This document shows, piece after piece, positions 7,960 through 17,061 of a stretch of DNA of 49,795 nucleotides. The DNA is from CAYGHG01 sp964349515. Its GTDB lineage: Bacteria > Oederibacteriota > PGYV01 > CAYGHG01. How positions within the stretch are numbered: position 1 is the stretch's first letter; each line of letters begins with the position of its first letter. Location: the NCBI GenBank assembly GCA_964349515.1, contig CAYGHG010000004.1, positions 1-49,795 on the forward strand, read 5' to 3'. The notes under the pieces are model-generated. The model was not told the origin of the DNA, did not search any database, and saw nothing but the letters and a program-made list of their open reading frames with translations. Position numbers and translations under genes: made by a program.

Positions 7960-9183
7960 TCAAATATAGGTAATAGGAATTATCGCATCACTTTCATTTA
8001 TAGATAGCAACTTGTCATAATTACAGATTATTCCGCCGCTCCCTCTTTTAATTCCGTGAATCTTATCTATCACTCTGAAGTCTATTATGTCTTCTTTTGA
8101 CGGGTTTGCGGTTTTTTTAATCTCTAAAGGATGAAGTTTTCCGTCCCATTCAATCAGCAGGTCTATTTCCCTTTTATCCTTATCCCTGTAATAATACAGC
8201 GGCGGTTCAGATATGCCTGCGTTGTAATAACTTTTAATAATCTCCGAAATTACAAATGTTTCAAAAAAAGCACCTGCCATAGCACCGCTTTCAAGCGCAT
8301 CCCTCCCGCTCCATTTTGTCAGATAGGCGGCCAGTCCTGTGTCCAGAAAATATATCTTCGGAGACTTTATTACACGCTTTGTCCTGTTATTGAAATATGG
8401 CGGAAGCAAATAAACTATGTTTGACGATACAAGCACAGAAAGCCACCTCTCCGCAGTGGGCAGGCTTACCGATACATCTTCCGCAATAGAAGCGTAATTG
8501 AGTATTTGCCCCGTCCTTCCTGCAACTACGGACATAAACTTTAGAAATTTCAGTTCATCACCTACCTGGGTCAGATCTCTTACATCGCGTTCAAGATAAG
8601 TTTTTGTATAAGAAGAATAGAAAGCCTGATGGTCGGTTTTGCCCGCATACAAAGCAGGCATAGTTCCTTTAAATATTATCCCGAATAGTTCACGGTATGA
8701 CAGCCGCGCAGCGGACGCCCCTCTCTCGTCAAAGTATTTTTTCTCCGGCATGAACGGCCTGTTGAATTTAACCTTTTTGATTTCCCTCAGCGATAAGCCC
8801 AGAAGATTAACAATCCCCACTCTGCCGGCCAGCGATTCGCTTACATTTTTCATCATCCTGAACTGCTGCGAACCTGTGAGATAAAACATTTTTTTCTTTT
8901 TGTTTTTATCGGCGCACATTTTAATATAAGGAAAAAGCCCCGGCGCATACTGGATTTCGTCTATTATCAGCGGCGGTTCAAATCTGTTAAAAAAGTTCCC
9001 CGGCTCATCAACAGCTCCCTGCAACGTAACAGGATCGTCAAGAGTAACATAAGTTATTTTACCTGCGATTTTCTGCAGAAGCGTCGTCTTTCCGGCCTGC
9101 CTGGGCCCGGTCAGCAAAACCGCGGGAAACATAGCTGCAGTTTTTACTATAACCTCTTCAGAACTTCTTTTTATATACGCCAC
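7960..9183 (-). CDS. AAA-type ATPase with DUF4143 C-terminal domain
   Basis: 407 aa, normal for this family. The N-terminal AAA_14-type domain has Walker A GPRQAGKTTLL and Walker B PLIIDEIQY, plus the LTGSQQF segment typical of these ATPases. The C-terminal half is DUF4143, with a nuclease-like segment (YYYRDKDKREIDLLIEW, then LHPLEIKKT) that resembles the PD-(D/E)xK fold core often annotated in this family. The cellular role is not established for the family. It sits between the locus A lacI gene and the xylanase, where locus B has nothing, and it has its own promoter, so it looks like an insertion into the cassette rather than part of it. The ATG at 9183 is preceded by GGAGGTGTGGAGTGGCG, an adequate ribosome site. 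Confidence 0.85.
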   Translation of the reverse strand: MAYIKRSSEEVIVKTAAMFPAVLLTGPRQAGKTTLLQKIAGKITYVTLDDPVTLQGAVDEPGNFFNRFEPPLIIDEIQYAPGLFPYIKMCADKNKKKKMFYLTGSQQFRMMKNVSESLAGRVGIVNLLGLSLREIKKVKFNRPFMPEKKYFDERGASAARLSYRELFGIIFKGTMPALYAGKTDHQAFYSSYTKTYLERDVRDLTQVGDELKFLKFMSVVAGRTGQILNYASIAEDVSVSLPTAERWLSVLVSSNIVYLLPPYFNNRTKRVIKSPKIYFLDTGLAAYLTKWSGRDALESGAMAGAFFETFVISEIIKSYYNAGISEPPLYYYRDKDKREIDLLIEWDGKLHPLEIKKTANPSKEDIIDFRVIDKIHGIKRGSGGIICNYDKLLSINESDAIIPITYI

Positions 9184-9192
9184 TCCACACCT

Positions 9193-9227
9193 CCGACCAA
9201 TCTAATATTCAATGTTATATTAGTCGG
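9193..9227. promoter_or_regulatory. Dyad overlapping the ATPase promoter -10 box
   Basis: An interrupted inverted repeat: CCGAC (9193-9197) pairs with GTCGG (9223-9227), and TAATAT (9203-9208) with ATATTA (9217-9222). It covers the -10 hexamer, so a bound regulator, possibly the product itself, could repress transcription. Inference only. Confidence 0.35.
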
Positions 9228-9245
9228 TTTTTCTTCTTTAGTCAA
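9217..9245 (-). promoter_or_regulatory. Sigma-70 promoter of the DUF4143 ATPase gene
   Basis: On the minus strand: TTGACT (9245-9240), 17-nt spacer, TAATAT (9222-9217), placed about 34 bp upstream of the ATG at 9183. It shows that the ATPase is transcribed independently of the lacI operon. Confidence 0.65.
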
Positions 9246-9258
9246 TTGTTTTTTCAGT

Positions 9259-9383
9259 TCACGCCGGCTCCCTCACCACCAGCTCCGGTTCAAACACCAG
9301 CTTCTTCTCCCCCGTTATCTTCCCCTGCATCGCCTCAAGCGCTATGGCAAAGGTCTCGTTACCCATTTTTTCAACAGGCTGCC
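9259..9383 (-). pseudogene. Orphan 3' end of a lacI-type gene (duplicate of locus B lacI)
   Basis: These 125 bp match 23370-23494, the last 125 bp of the locus B lacI gene, with one difference by eye (G at 9267 versus A at 23378, changing Ser to Pro near the C-terminus). They encode the C-terminal 40 or so residues (VEKMGNETFAIALEAMQ, then FEPELVVREPA and a stop) but have no start or DNA-binding domain. The fragment lies directly behind the intact locus A lacI gene, from which it is clearly diverged, so it was copied from locus B or a close relative. Alternatives are gene-conversion debris or a mis-join. Confidence 0.85.
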
Positions 9384-9395
9384 CATCTGTTGTCT

Positions 9396-10415
9396 TTATG
9401 CCGATTTCCTAATCACCAGCTCCGCCTGTAAATTAATTATTTTATCTTCCTTTATCTCCTGTTGCATTGCCTCAAGTGCTAGATCAAATGCCATTCTTCC
9501 CATATCCCTGACCGGCTGCCTTACCGTAGTCAAAGCAGGAGACAGCAGTTTTGCGGCAAGCGTATCGTCGTATCCTATTATTGCAAGATCCTCCGGTATC
9601 TTTATCCCAAGTTCCTTTGCCCTGCTCATTACACCCATTGCGGTAATATCTCCTGCCGGGCAGAACAATGCATCAAGGCCTGTTTTTTTTGCGATAAAAC
9701 TATCCAGCGCGCGCACGCCGTCTTCAAAAGAATAATCCGCCGACTCTTCCACGAACCCGGGCTCAAATGTTAAGTTATTAGCCCGGAGCGCATCCATGTA
9801 ACCCTTCAGCCGTTCAAGCGAAGTCGGCATGAGTTCTTCATTGGCGGCAATTATCTGCCTGCCCGCTATCACTCCTATTCTCTTTTTCCCATTTTTGGCA
9901 AGATAATCGACAGCCTCAAATGCGGCTTTGACGTTATCCGTGCGCACCGAGTGTGCGCCTATGACGCTGCTTTCAAGCAGTATCAGAGGCACCCCTTTTT
10001 GCCTGTACTTCATCACCACTTCTACGCCCGGCTGTATTGAAAGAACTATGACCGCACTGACTTTTTTGGAAAAAAGCAGCCTGTTTAACAGCTCCTCCCC
10101 CGCGGTTTCTATTCTGCGCGTGGAAAAGTGTTCTATGCCGTATACATATCTGTTCATCTCAAAAGCCCTGTCCTCTATGGCCGCAAGCACCTCCGAAATA
10201 AAAGGAGACGCCAGCCTAGGGCTTACAAAGGCAATCACATCCTTTTTTCCGGTGGAAAGCACTCTTGCGGCCTCATTGGGATAATAATCCTCTTCTTTCA
10301 TTACCCGCATGACTTTTTCCCTGGTTTTTAAGGACATCCTGCCTTTGTTATTAATTACATTGGAAACCGTCATGTGGGATACTCCGGCCAGCTTTGCTAT
10401 TTTGCGTATTTCCAC
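9396..10415 (-). CDS. LacI-family transcriptional repressor, locus A
   Basis: 339 aa, full length. N-terminal helix-turn-helix (IRKIAKLAGVSHMTVSNVIN, residues 3-22), then the hinge and a periplasmic-binding-protein-like effector domain ending AIIGYDDTLAAKLLSPALTT and a normal C-terminus. The start codon is GTG at 10415 with GGAGG 5 nt upstream. It is the last gene of the locus A regulatory operon, 21 bp behind the STAS gene. It probably binds the TGAACGTTCA operators in front of the xylanase gene and is released by a xylan-derived sugar; the ligand is inferred from the target gene, not from binding-site residues. The locus B counterpart has a different recognition helix (SYNTVSFVVN) and a different operator sequence near its target, which supports one-to-one pairing. 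Confidence 0.9.
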   Translation of the reverse strand: MEIRKIAKLAGVSHMTVSNVINNKGRMSLKTREKVMRVMKEEDYYPNEAARVLSTGKKDVIAFVSPRLASPFISEVLAAIEDRAFEMNRYVYGIEHFSTRRIETAGEELLNRLLFSKKVSAVIVLSIQPGVEVVMKYRQKGVPLILLESSVIGAHSVRTDNVKAAFEAVDYLAKNGKKRIGVIAGRQIIAANEELMPTSLERLKGYMDALRANNLTFEPGFVEESADYSFEDGVRALDSFIAKKTGLDALFCPAGDITAMGVMSRAKELGIKIPEDLAIIGYDDTLAAKLLSPALTTVRQPVRDMGRMAFDLALEAMQQEIKEDKIINLQAELVIRKSA

Positions 10416-10436
10416 GCTTTCCTCCGTTTTAAAAGT

Positions 10437-10772
10437 TTAAAAGCTTGAAACAGCCTCGTCTTTGGCAGCGTAGCTTTTTATAATCTTGTCCATTCCCATT
10501 ATCCTGAAAATTTTTGCCGCGTCGCTGTTCATTCCCGCAAGCCTTATGTCCCCGCCTTTTTCCTTGCACTGAACGGCAGTTTCTATGAATATCGACCAAC
10601 CGGCAGAACTAATCAGCACAAGCCCCGACATTGCTATGACCAGCTTAATTCCGGCCACAAGTTTCTGCTTTATCTGCCTGTCAAGCAGCGGCGCGGTGCC
10701 TGCATCCAGCCCGCCCGAGATATTCAGTACTATTACGCCGCCTATCTGTTCTTCCTTTATATTAAACTCCAT
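10437..10772 (-). CDS. STAS-domain anti-anti-sigma factor-like protein, locus A
   Basis: 111 aa single STAS domain of the SpoIIAA/RsbV type. The start is the ATG at 10772, preceded by AAGGAGG at ideal spacing; an upstream in-frame start at 10799 would lie inside the neighbour. The phosphorylation segment is LISSAGW, with Ser56 aligning with the Ser phosphorylated in SpoIIAA/RsbV. In known partner-switching systems the unphosphorylated form binds a RsbW-type kinase or another partner, and a PP2C phosphatase removes the phosphate. The adjacent SpoIIE gene overlaps by 11 bp, so both are translationally coupled and very likely enzyme and substrate. No kinase gene is present in locus A. Confidence 0.9.
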   Translation of the reverse strand: MEFNIKEEQIGGVIVLNISGGLDAGTAPLLDRQIKQKLVAGIKLVIAMSGLVLISSAGWSIFIETAVQCKEKGGDIRLAGMNSDAAKIFRIMGMDKIIKSYAAKDEAVSSF

Positions 10773-12285
10773 TAAAACCTCCTTCAGTTTTTTTACCAAG
10801 CCTGTCTATTACAATCAGCGCCATGTCGTCGGCCTGATCCGTCTCTTTAGTAAAATCAAGCAGCCGGCTTACTACCGCCTGTTTTAATTTTTCCGCGTCC
10901 AACACGCCGTTTTTTTCTATTATTTCAGCCAGCCGCTCAGTCCCAAACAGATGCCCGCCTGAATCCATTGATTCGATCAGACCATCAGTATATATGATTA
11001 TTTTATCACCGTTGTCCATCTCTATGATTTTCTTTTCCAGAACGCTTTCCAGGTACCCCGGCCCGCTTCCTATGCCTGCCGGAAAACCCTGTGCGGAAAC
11101 CGCCTCTGCTTTCCCCGTTTTTTGCCTGTAAATAAAGGGCTCGCAGTGCCCGGCCGAAACGAATTCAATCGTATTGTTTTTGTTGTCAAGTATACCGTAA
11201 AACACAGTTAAAAACATCCCTCTTTTAATCCTCTTAAAAAGTTCATAATTAAACTTTATCAGGCATTCCCGCGGGTCCGCCGACAAAGGCGCGTGGCTCC
11301 TTAATATCCCGCTGGCCATTGCCATGACCAGTGCAGCAGGGGTTCCCTTGCCCGACACGTCAGCCATTACAAAACCAGTCCGTCCATGCTCCAGTGGTAT
11401 TACGTCATAATAATCTCCGCCCACGGTTTTTGCAGCCCGGTAAAATGCCGCAGTCCGATATCCCTGTATCGGCGCTATTTTATCCGGTATCAACGAGAGC
11501 TGTATTTCACCGGCTATTGCCATTTCCTTGTCTGATATTTCCTTTTCCACTGCAACCCGCTGCGCCCTTTCCAGCCCCTTTGTCATTGAATTAAAAACGG
11601 ACGCAAGCGCTCCAAGTTCGTTATTGCTTCTTATTTTTACTTCAAAATCAAAATTCCCTGCCCCAACTGCTTTTGCGCCTTTTGCAAGGAGCAGGACCGG
11701 GCCGGCTATGCGTCCGCCGATAAAAAATCCCGCGAGCGCCGCCAATAGCAGGATTGCCAGCGTGATGTAAGCCATTTTTAAAAAGGCCTGCCTGAGAGCT
11801 GCTTCAATCAGCTCATATGACATTCCCAGATGAAGCGTTCCTATAAACACCTTTTTTTTTGACATTACAGGGCTCTTAAATTCTAAAATTTTCCTGCCCG
11901 AATCGTCTGTATAAAAATTACCCTCCTCCGGCTTTGCAGGCATGCCTGAACGCACTACAGAACTGTTCTTTCCTGCCATAAGCATGTCGTTGTGCACGAT
12001 TATTTTTCCGTCCGGCCCGGCCACAAAAGCATAAACAACGCCTTTATTGGAAAGGCTCTCCTTCATTATTTTGGCGGCTTCTATGTCAAACCTGATCAGC
12101 AGGTAATCAGCCGCATTATTTGCGGCTGTTTCTGCCAGTGCGCTGCCACGCAGCTCCATCTCCGACATTAGGCTTTCCTTCTGGGCGGCCACTGCAAAAA
12201 AACCTGTCGCCGCTACCGCAGCGAGTGCGAGGCCGGAAATGACAGCCGTCAGTTCCCACCTGAGGCTGACAAACAACTTCTTCAT
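10762..12285 (-). CDS. Membrane sensor PP2C (SpoIIE-type) phosphatase with HAMP domain, locus A
   Basis: 507 aa. TM1 about 12-34, extracytoplasmic CACHE-like sensor about 35-168, TM2 about 171-191, HAMP 190-245, SpoIIE/PP2C catalytic domain about 265-495. Metal-binding motifs are intact: GGDYYDV (289-295), MADVSGKG (307-314), YTDGLIES and QADDMALI. It should dephosphorylate the STAS protein encoded next to it in response to a signal outside the inner membrane. It overlaps the upstream PorV/TPR gene by 4 bp and the downstream STAS gene by 11 bp. It is closely similar throughout, including the sensor, to the locus B phosphatase (for example HNDM in the sensor and ANNxADxLLI after TM1). The sensed molecule is unknown; context suggests a sugar or envelope state. 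Confidence 0.92.
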   Translation of the reverse strand: MKKLFVSLRWELTAVISGLALAAVAATGFFAVAAQKESLMSEMELRGSALAETAANNAADYLLIRFDIEAAKIMKESLSNKGVVYAFVAGPDGKIIVHNDMLMAGKNSSVVRSGMPAKPEEGNFYTDDSGRKILEFKSPVMSKKKVFIGTLHLGMSYELIEAALRQAFLKMAYITLAILLLAALAGFFIGGRIAGPVLLLAKGAKAVGAGNFDFEVKIRSNNELGALASVFNSMTKGLERAQRVAVEKEISDKEMAIAGEIQLSLIPDKIAPIQGYRTAAFYRAAKTVGGDYYDVIPLEHGRTGFVMADVSGKGTPAALVMAMASGILRSHAPLSADPRECLIKFNYELFKRIKRGMFLTVFYGILDNKNNTIEFVSAGHCEPFIYRQKTGKAEAVSAQGFPAGIGSGPGYLESVLEKKIIEMDNGDKIIIYTDGLIESMDSGGHLFGTERLAEIIEKNGVLDAEKLKQAVVSRLLDFTKETDQADDMALIVIDRLGKKTEGGFNGV

Positions 12286-13817
12286 TTCACCACCCTCTTT
12301 TGAAGCTCTTCAAGCTCCATTTCTGCCTTTTGAAGCCCTCTCATCGACTTTATATCGCCGGGATTAATTTCCAGCGCTTTTTTCCACAATGCTGACGCCT
12401 TTTCCAGATCACCCGCAGTATAGGAATTAACCGCCTCATAATATAATTTTACCGCTGTTTCGCTGCTTTTTTGCGATGCAACAGGCCGCCCGTCCGGGGG
12501 GGTATTTTTTTCACGCGCGTTTTTCAAGTAGGCTGCTATTGTTTCATTTCCCGGATCCTCTTTCAGCGCTTTTTCCCACTCTGCTAAAGCTTCAGAATAT
12601 CTTTTTCTTATGAAAAAATTAACACCTGCCTCAAAATACGGGTTTTTCCCCTGCCGGCTGCCGGCTTCGTCATAAAACTTTTCCTTCAGCCTTCCCTCAA
12701 GGAAAACTTTCATCTTTGCCGCATTGACATTGCCGGGATTCCAGTCTATGGCTTTTTCAGACTCAACAAGCGCCGCCTCCAGGTCACCCGATTTAAAAAA
12801 AGCATATGATTTATTGTAGTGTTCCTGTGATTTCTCAGATATTTTTACCGTAAACTTTTTGTCCACCAGTTTTCTAACCTCTTCGAGTAACGCACTTTTC
12901 CGTGCTTCGATCTGTTCGGAAAGAGTCTTTCCAAATCCATACGATAAAGAAAATCTGTGCAGCCCTCCTTCCGGCCCGCCGGTCACAAAAGCGTAATCCA
13001 CCTGAGCCCCTGCAAGATTTATACCCGCTCCAAAAGCAGGCCTGCCGTCATTATAACCTGCGCGGCAACTCAGAATTTCATTCCAGGATATTTCAGCACC
13101 TGTACTGTTTCTAAAACTTTCACTTTCCCCAAGGCTGATGTCAGAAGAAATTCTAAAAAGAAACCCTGATATCCCGTATTTCGCCGATAATCCCAGCGTG
13201 TACTTCTGCGGAATACTGCCTCCGTTGAAATTCGGCCTTATGAAATTATGAATGACAAAACCGGCGCATAAAAAATCATAGGGTATATAAAGCAGTCCGG
13301 CGTCAGCTCCAAAACCGGTTGAGAACGGGCCCGAAACTTTTGCGCTGAAAATATCGGCATTAATCCCCGCATAAATATTTTCAGTCAGCCCAAAAGCATA
13401 AGAAACAGAAGCCTTGTATTCTTCAGGGCTGAAATCCTGTGTGTACTTGTCATCTATGTCAAAACCTTCAATAACCCCTGCGGAGAATCTGTAAACAGAA
13501 ACAGCCATTGCTCCAAAATCAAGTATCGGGATGCAATAGGAAATAAAATCATAAACCGCCCCTTCATACAGTGGATAATGAAGTAACGAGACCGTCTGTT
13601 TCTCAATCTGCATAAAACCGGCGGGGTTATAATGAGAAGAAGACATTTCCCCGCCAATGGCTGCAAATGCCCCTCCCATCGCGTCGGCTCTGGCTCCGGC
13701 GCCCGATGAAAATATGCTTTCTGTACCGTAGTCGCCCTGATAGCCTCTGATTGAAGCGGCAATTAACAGAACAAACAGGCATATAAGCATTTTATTGAAC
13801 AGTGCCGCCGGCTTCAC
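12282..13817 (-). CDS. PorV/PorQ-like outer-membrane protein fused to TPR repeats, locus A
   Basis: 511 aa. Signal peptide about 1-25, then the family's N-terminal signature GAGARADAMGGAFAA followed by HYNPAGF, and a beta-rich region to about residue 290 consistent with an outer-membrane barrel of the PorV/UPF0164 type. From about 325 to 505 there are helical TPR units (SYAFFKSGDLEAALVESEKA, then YSEALAEWEKALKEDPGN and EKASALWKKALEINPGD). In Bacteroidetes PorV is the shuttle of the type IX secretion system that accepts proteins with C-terminal sorting domains. Here every large secreted protein nearby has such a tail, so a role in export or anchoring is plausible but inferred. It overlaps both neighbours by 4 bp (ATGA). 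Confidence 0.85.
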   Translation of the reverse strand: MKPAALFNKMLICLFVLLIAASIRGYQGDYGTESIFSSGAGARADAMGGAFAAIGGEMSSSHYNPAGFMQIEKQTVSLLHYPLYEGAVYDFISYCIPILDFGAMAVSVYRFSAGVIEGFDIDDKYTQDFSPEEYKASVSYAFGLTENIYAGINADIFSAKVSGPFSTGFGADAGLLYIPYDFLCAGFVIHNFIRPNFNGGSIPQKYTLGLSAKYGISGFLFRISSDISLGESESFRNSTGAEISWNEILSCRAGYNDGRPAFGAGINLAGAQVDYAFVTGGPEGGLHRFSLSYGFGKTLSEQIEARKSALLEEVRKLVDKKFTVKISEKSQEHYNKSYAFFKSGDLEAALVESEKAIDWNPGNVNAAKMKVFLEGRLKEKFYDEAGSRQGKNPYFEAGVNFFIRKRYSEALAEWEKALKEDPGNETIAAYLKNAREKNTPPDGRPVASQKSSETAVKLYYEAVNSYTAGDLEKASALWKKALEINPGDIKSMRGLQKAEMELEELQKRVVK

Positions 13818-16800
13818 CTCTGAACCGCCAGCTTCTTTTTCAGGGTCACGCTCTTGCCCGCAGCCTTATCAACAGCCTCTAAAACGCAAAGATATACACC
13901 CGGGTTTACCGCCCTGCCAGCCGAATTCATGCCGTCCCACTTAATTCCATAGTGAAGCCCGGCTGCATGATGGCTTTTATCAGCAAGCGTTTTTACAAGA
14001 TTGCCGTTCATTGTATATATTCTGATGGTCACATCAGATTCTGTTTCCAGATAATATTGAATCCTGGCTGCCGATAGAAGCGGATTAAAAGGATTCGGGA
14101 ACACATGGAAAGAATCAGAAAGGTTTCTTTCCTGTAAAGAAACGCATCCTGACTTCATGTTGCCGAAGAAATCCCGTTCTGCAGGGTTTACCGACGCCAG
14201 AGGCAGGGTAAGTATGTCTGTTTCTGATTCCAGTTCTACGTAAAAAGGGCCATCTGCCGTGGGCAGAACGTCAACAGCAAGTTTTATTTCCCTTTCAGCT
14301 CCCGAAGGAATGATAAAATTAAGCGGTGCCATTACCACCCTGCCAGAAATACCTGCGTCCGCGGCTGTGATAAAACTATTATCCCTGTCATATGCCTTTA
14401 TTGAACTTATTACGCGGTCTGCGCGGATCAGCTCCCCCGTACACTTTTTAACCGATACCGCAAGAGAAGTAACGGCTATTGGCAGGCTGTTATAGTTTTG
14501 AAAATTTATGGACAATGCTTCCACGCCGGTGCTTCCCTTTGAAACCGACACAGGCATCAAATTCCTGTGCCCGACCTTAAAATTATAAGCCAGGGCTGTT
14601 ATTGTTACAGGATTTGAATCAAGCGGAAATCCGGAGGTATTAACCGCAGTTATAGTTACATGTCCCAGCGGCACCGACTGCCTGTTAATATTATCCTGTG
14701 TGCCAATACGCAGCCGATAAGTCCCGAGCTGCGCATGCATTGCAATATCTCCCGACACATATGCGCTTTTTGTATTGAGTGCGTCTGCATATACCGGAGT
14801 GGAAAACGGCACATAAAAAGAGGCCGCGGCTGTGTGCTGCAAAGCGTCATGCTCCGCAAATACAAAATCTCCCGGAATATTTGTCACATATACCTTCGAA
14901 AGCAGATATGAAGGCGGTACAGTATTATCATCCTCATCCACAACGGTCAGAGTCAAGCCCCTAACCTCTATTGCTGCCGTGCCTATATATCCGGGATTAC
15001 TCATGTACAATGACATGAATTTTACATCAGGCTGCGCCATGCCGGCCATTGTCGGAGCCACATTGCCGTTATGCCACACCAATAGGTCAGTCGCCGGCGC
15101 GTCAAATATGCCGGCAAAACCGGTGTTCCACGGCATCAACGGGGCCGCTTCTATGTTTGCCTGATAACCGGAATTTGAATCAGTCACTGAAATATCGGAG
15201 GATTCATCCACCGTCACCATGAAATCCGGGGAATAAGCTGATGCAAGTACATCCGCGAACACCCTAAAAACAGTTGAAACCCCTGACGCAAAGGTTAACG
15301 GTTCCGTTAATGCCAGATACGTGCCTGTTAATACTCCCGTCGACACGCTTCCAAGCGTTACCCCCAGGCTGTCTGTAATATAGAATTTTTCAATTGCGCC
15401 GTTTGCAGGCGCAGGGCTGCCGGCGCCGTTCTTAACAGATATCGTAATCCCGTTAAAAAGCGCCGGAGCGCTCTGTGCCGAAAACGGGTATTGAAGCTGA
15501 AAGCTGAAAATTTCAAGCCATTTCTGCCCCTTAAACACACCTCCGGGAAGCAGTGCAGTATAGGAATCTGCGTTTACTGTATCTGCCTTAACCTGTATTA
15601 CTGCGGCCCCTGAAGCTTTTGGGAACGAAGACAACGATGTAACAACAACAGGGTTCGAAGAATTCGCATCAACGGCAAATATATCGCCGGGATTGCCCAG
15701 GCTCACCACGAAAGAACCGGCCGTAACGGAAGAAGCCGTATCTATTGCAACCGCACAGGTAAAATCCTGAGTAGACGGCACTATTAGAGGCGCACTAAGC
15801 ACCACAGTTATCCTGTTCGATAAACCGGCGTCTGCTTCGCCGTAAATAAAGGTACCATTGTTGTTTGTGATTTTCAGATTTTTTATCGCACTCTGTGCGG
15901 ATATGCTGTTGCCCGCGGAATCATGAATTAGAAAGCTTATTCTTGAAACTTTTATGCCTGCCGTGACTGTGTTACCGACATCTGTAAAAAAAAGCTCCAT
16001 TGCTTTTACACCACTCTGATCCGTGCTGACCGATGCCGGCATTGTACCTTTGTGGCTCAGTGATAATTCAGTCGCTCTGTTTTGAATGTATGCCGCGGAT
16101 GAACCCTCCGGAAAATAAAAACCCGATGCGGCCATGACCATGAGCGTATTTCCGCTTGATAAATCCTCAGCCCGGACAGCGGAATTTGAATCAATGTCAA
16201 TTTTAAACTCCGCGGCACGCGATAACGTATTCCCTGTTATATCCATGACCGCGTAAAAATTTCTTTCAGAATATGCGCCTATCTCTATTCCCGCAGGCAT
16301 ATCACAGTAAATGTAACTGGAACCAGCAACAGAGTCTGTCCTGTAAAAAAAATACGACCCGTCGCTTATGCCGAACGCTGCCAGCGCGGAAGACGCGCTT
16401 AAGAGGTTTGACTGGCTGTCTTTTACCGTAAAAGTAATTCCTTTGATTTGAGCAACCCCTCCGGAAGGGTTTTTTATCGTGAACATAACCGCGTAAACAT
16501 CCTGCTGCCCGGTCGAAACAGAAGCAGGCATGAGGTCATAATTAGAAATCTGCTGCGCGGATGCAGGCACTATTTCGATGCCGATCCAGTCAAGTTCTAT
16601 ATATCCCCAGTTATAGACAACCTCAAGCTCATTGTTGCCAGCATTCAGAAAAACCATTCCTGCGTCAAGCACGGCAAAGGAAGATGTCATTGTGAAAGTC
16701 ACGCTGGAGTAAAAAGCATTATTAACATAGAGGTCGTTATACTTGAGCCCGAACTCAGACCTGTAACCCATTGTAATGTTATAAAAACCCGAAGCCGGAG

Positions 16801-16993
16801 CATTTACCGTAACCGAACAGGCATCGCCCGGCGCAGTATAGTCATAAACATATCCCGAACCCTGATACCCTGCACTTGTATTTCCGACAAGAGTCCCGGA
16901 CAACACTCCATCCTCCGCTTGGTAAATAACAGGCGCCGTGCGGGCATAAGAATATAGCATTATCAGGAATAAAATAATTACCAGCTTCTTCAA
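13814..16993 (-). CDS. Secreted CBM35/CBM6-like protein with repeated beta-sandwich domains and FlgD-like tail, locus A
   Basis: 1059 aa; TTG start at 16993 directly in front of a signal peptide (MKKLVIILFLIMLYSYARTA). Residues about 20-146 form a CBM6/CBM35-type jelly-roll (YQAEDGVLSG at the start, LDWIGIEIV at the end). The middle contains several copies of a roughly 150-residue beta-sandwich unit, each opening with a motif like MPASVSTGQQDVYAVMF, MPASVSTDQSGVKAMEL or MPVSVSKGSTGVEALSI. Residues about 961-1059 are an FlgD/Por-type tail (FHVFPNPFNPLL, then RIYTMNGNLVKTL, WDG and GVYLCVLEA). There is no catalytic domain. It heads the locus A regulatory operon, so it may be a surface polysaccharide-binding or scaffold protein. 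The analogous gene of locus B carries different binding modules. Confidence 0.82.
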   Translation of the reverse strand: MKKLVIILFLIMLYSYARTAPVIYQAEDGVLSGTLVGNTSAGYQGSGYVYDYTAPGDACSVTVNAPASGFYNITMGYRSEFGLKYNDLYVNNAFYSSVTFTMTSSFAVLDAGMVFLNAGNNELEVVYNWGYIELDWIGIEIVPASAQQISNYDLMPASVSTGQQDVYAVMFTIKNPSGGVAQIKGITFTVKDSQSNLLSASSALAAFGISDGSYFFYRTDSVAGSSYIYCDMPAGIEIGAYSERNFYAVMDITGNTLSRAAEFKIDIDSNSAVRAEDLSSGNTLMVMAASGFYFPEGSSAAYIQNRATELSLSHKGTMPASVSTDQSGVKAMELFFTDVGNTVTAGIKVSRISFLIHDSAGNSISAQSAIKNLKITNNNGTFIYGEADAGLSNRITVVLSAPLIVPSTQDFTCAVAIDTASSVTAGSFVVSLGNPGDIFAVDANSSNPVVVTSLSSFPKASGAAVIQVKADTVNADSYTALLPGGVFKGQKWLEIFSFQLQYPFSAQSAPALFNGITISVKNGAGSPAPANGAIEKFYITDSLGVTLGSVSTGVLTGTYLALTEPLTFASGVSTVFRVFADVLASAYSPDFMVTVDESSDISVTDSNSGYQANIEAAPLMPWNTGFAGIFDAPATDLLVWHNGNVAPTMAGMAQPDVKFMSLYMSNPGYIGTAAIEVRGLTLTVVDEDDNTVPPSYLLSKVYVTNIPGDFVFAEHDALQHTAAASFYVPFSTPVYADALNTKSAYVSGDIAMHAQLGTYRLRIGTQDNINRQSVPLGHVTITAVNTSGFPLDSNPVTITALAYNFKVGHRNLMPVSVSKGSTGVEALSINFQNYNSLPIAVTSLAVSVKKCTGELIRADRVISSIKAYDRDNSFITAADAGISGRVVMAPLNFIIPSGAEREIKLAVDVLPTADGPFYVELESETDILTLPLASVNPAERDFFGNMKSGCVSLQERNLSDSFHVFPNPFNPLLSAARIQYYLETESDVTIRIYTMNGNLVKTLADKSHHAAGLHYGIKWDGMNSAGRAVNPGVYLCVLEAVDKAAGKSVTLKKKLAVQR

Positions 16994-17032
16994 TTATGTC
17001 CACCCCGGCCTGTTTTTTAGCTCTATTATTTT

Positions 17033-17061
17033 ATTATACTATACGTCAATTCAGGGCAAAA
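17033..17061 (-). promoter_or_regulatory. Probable promoter of the locus A regulatory operon
   Basis: Minus strand: TATAAT (17038-17033) with TTTTGC (17061-17056) 17 nt upstream. The -10 is perfect and the -35 is weak. It lies about 40 bp upstream of the TTG start of the first operon gene. Confidence 0.5.
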
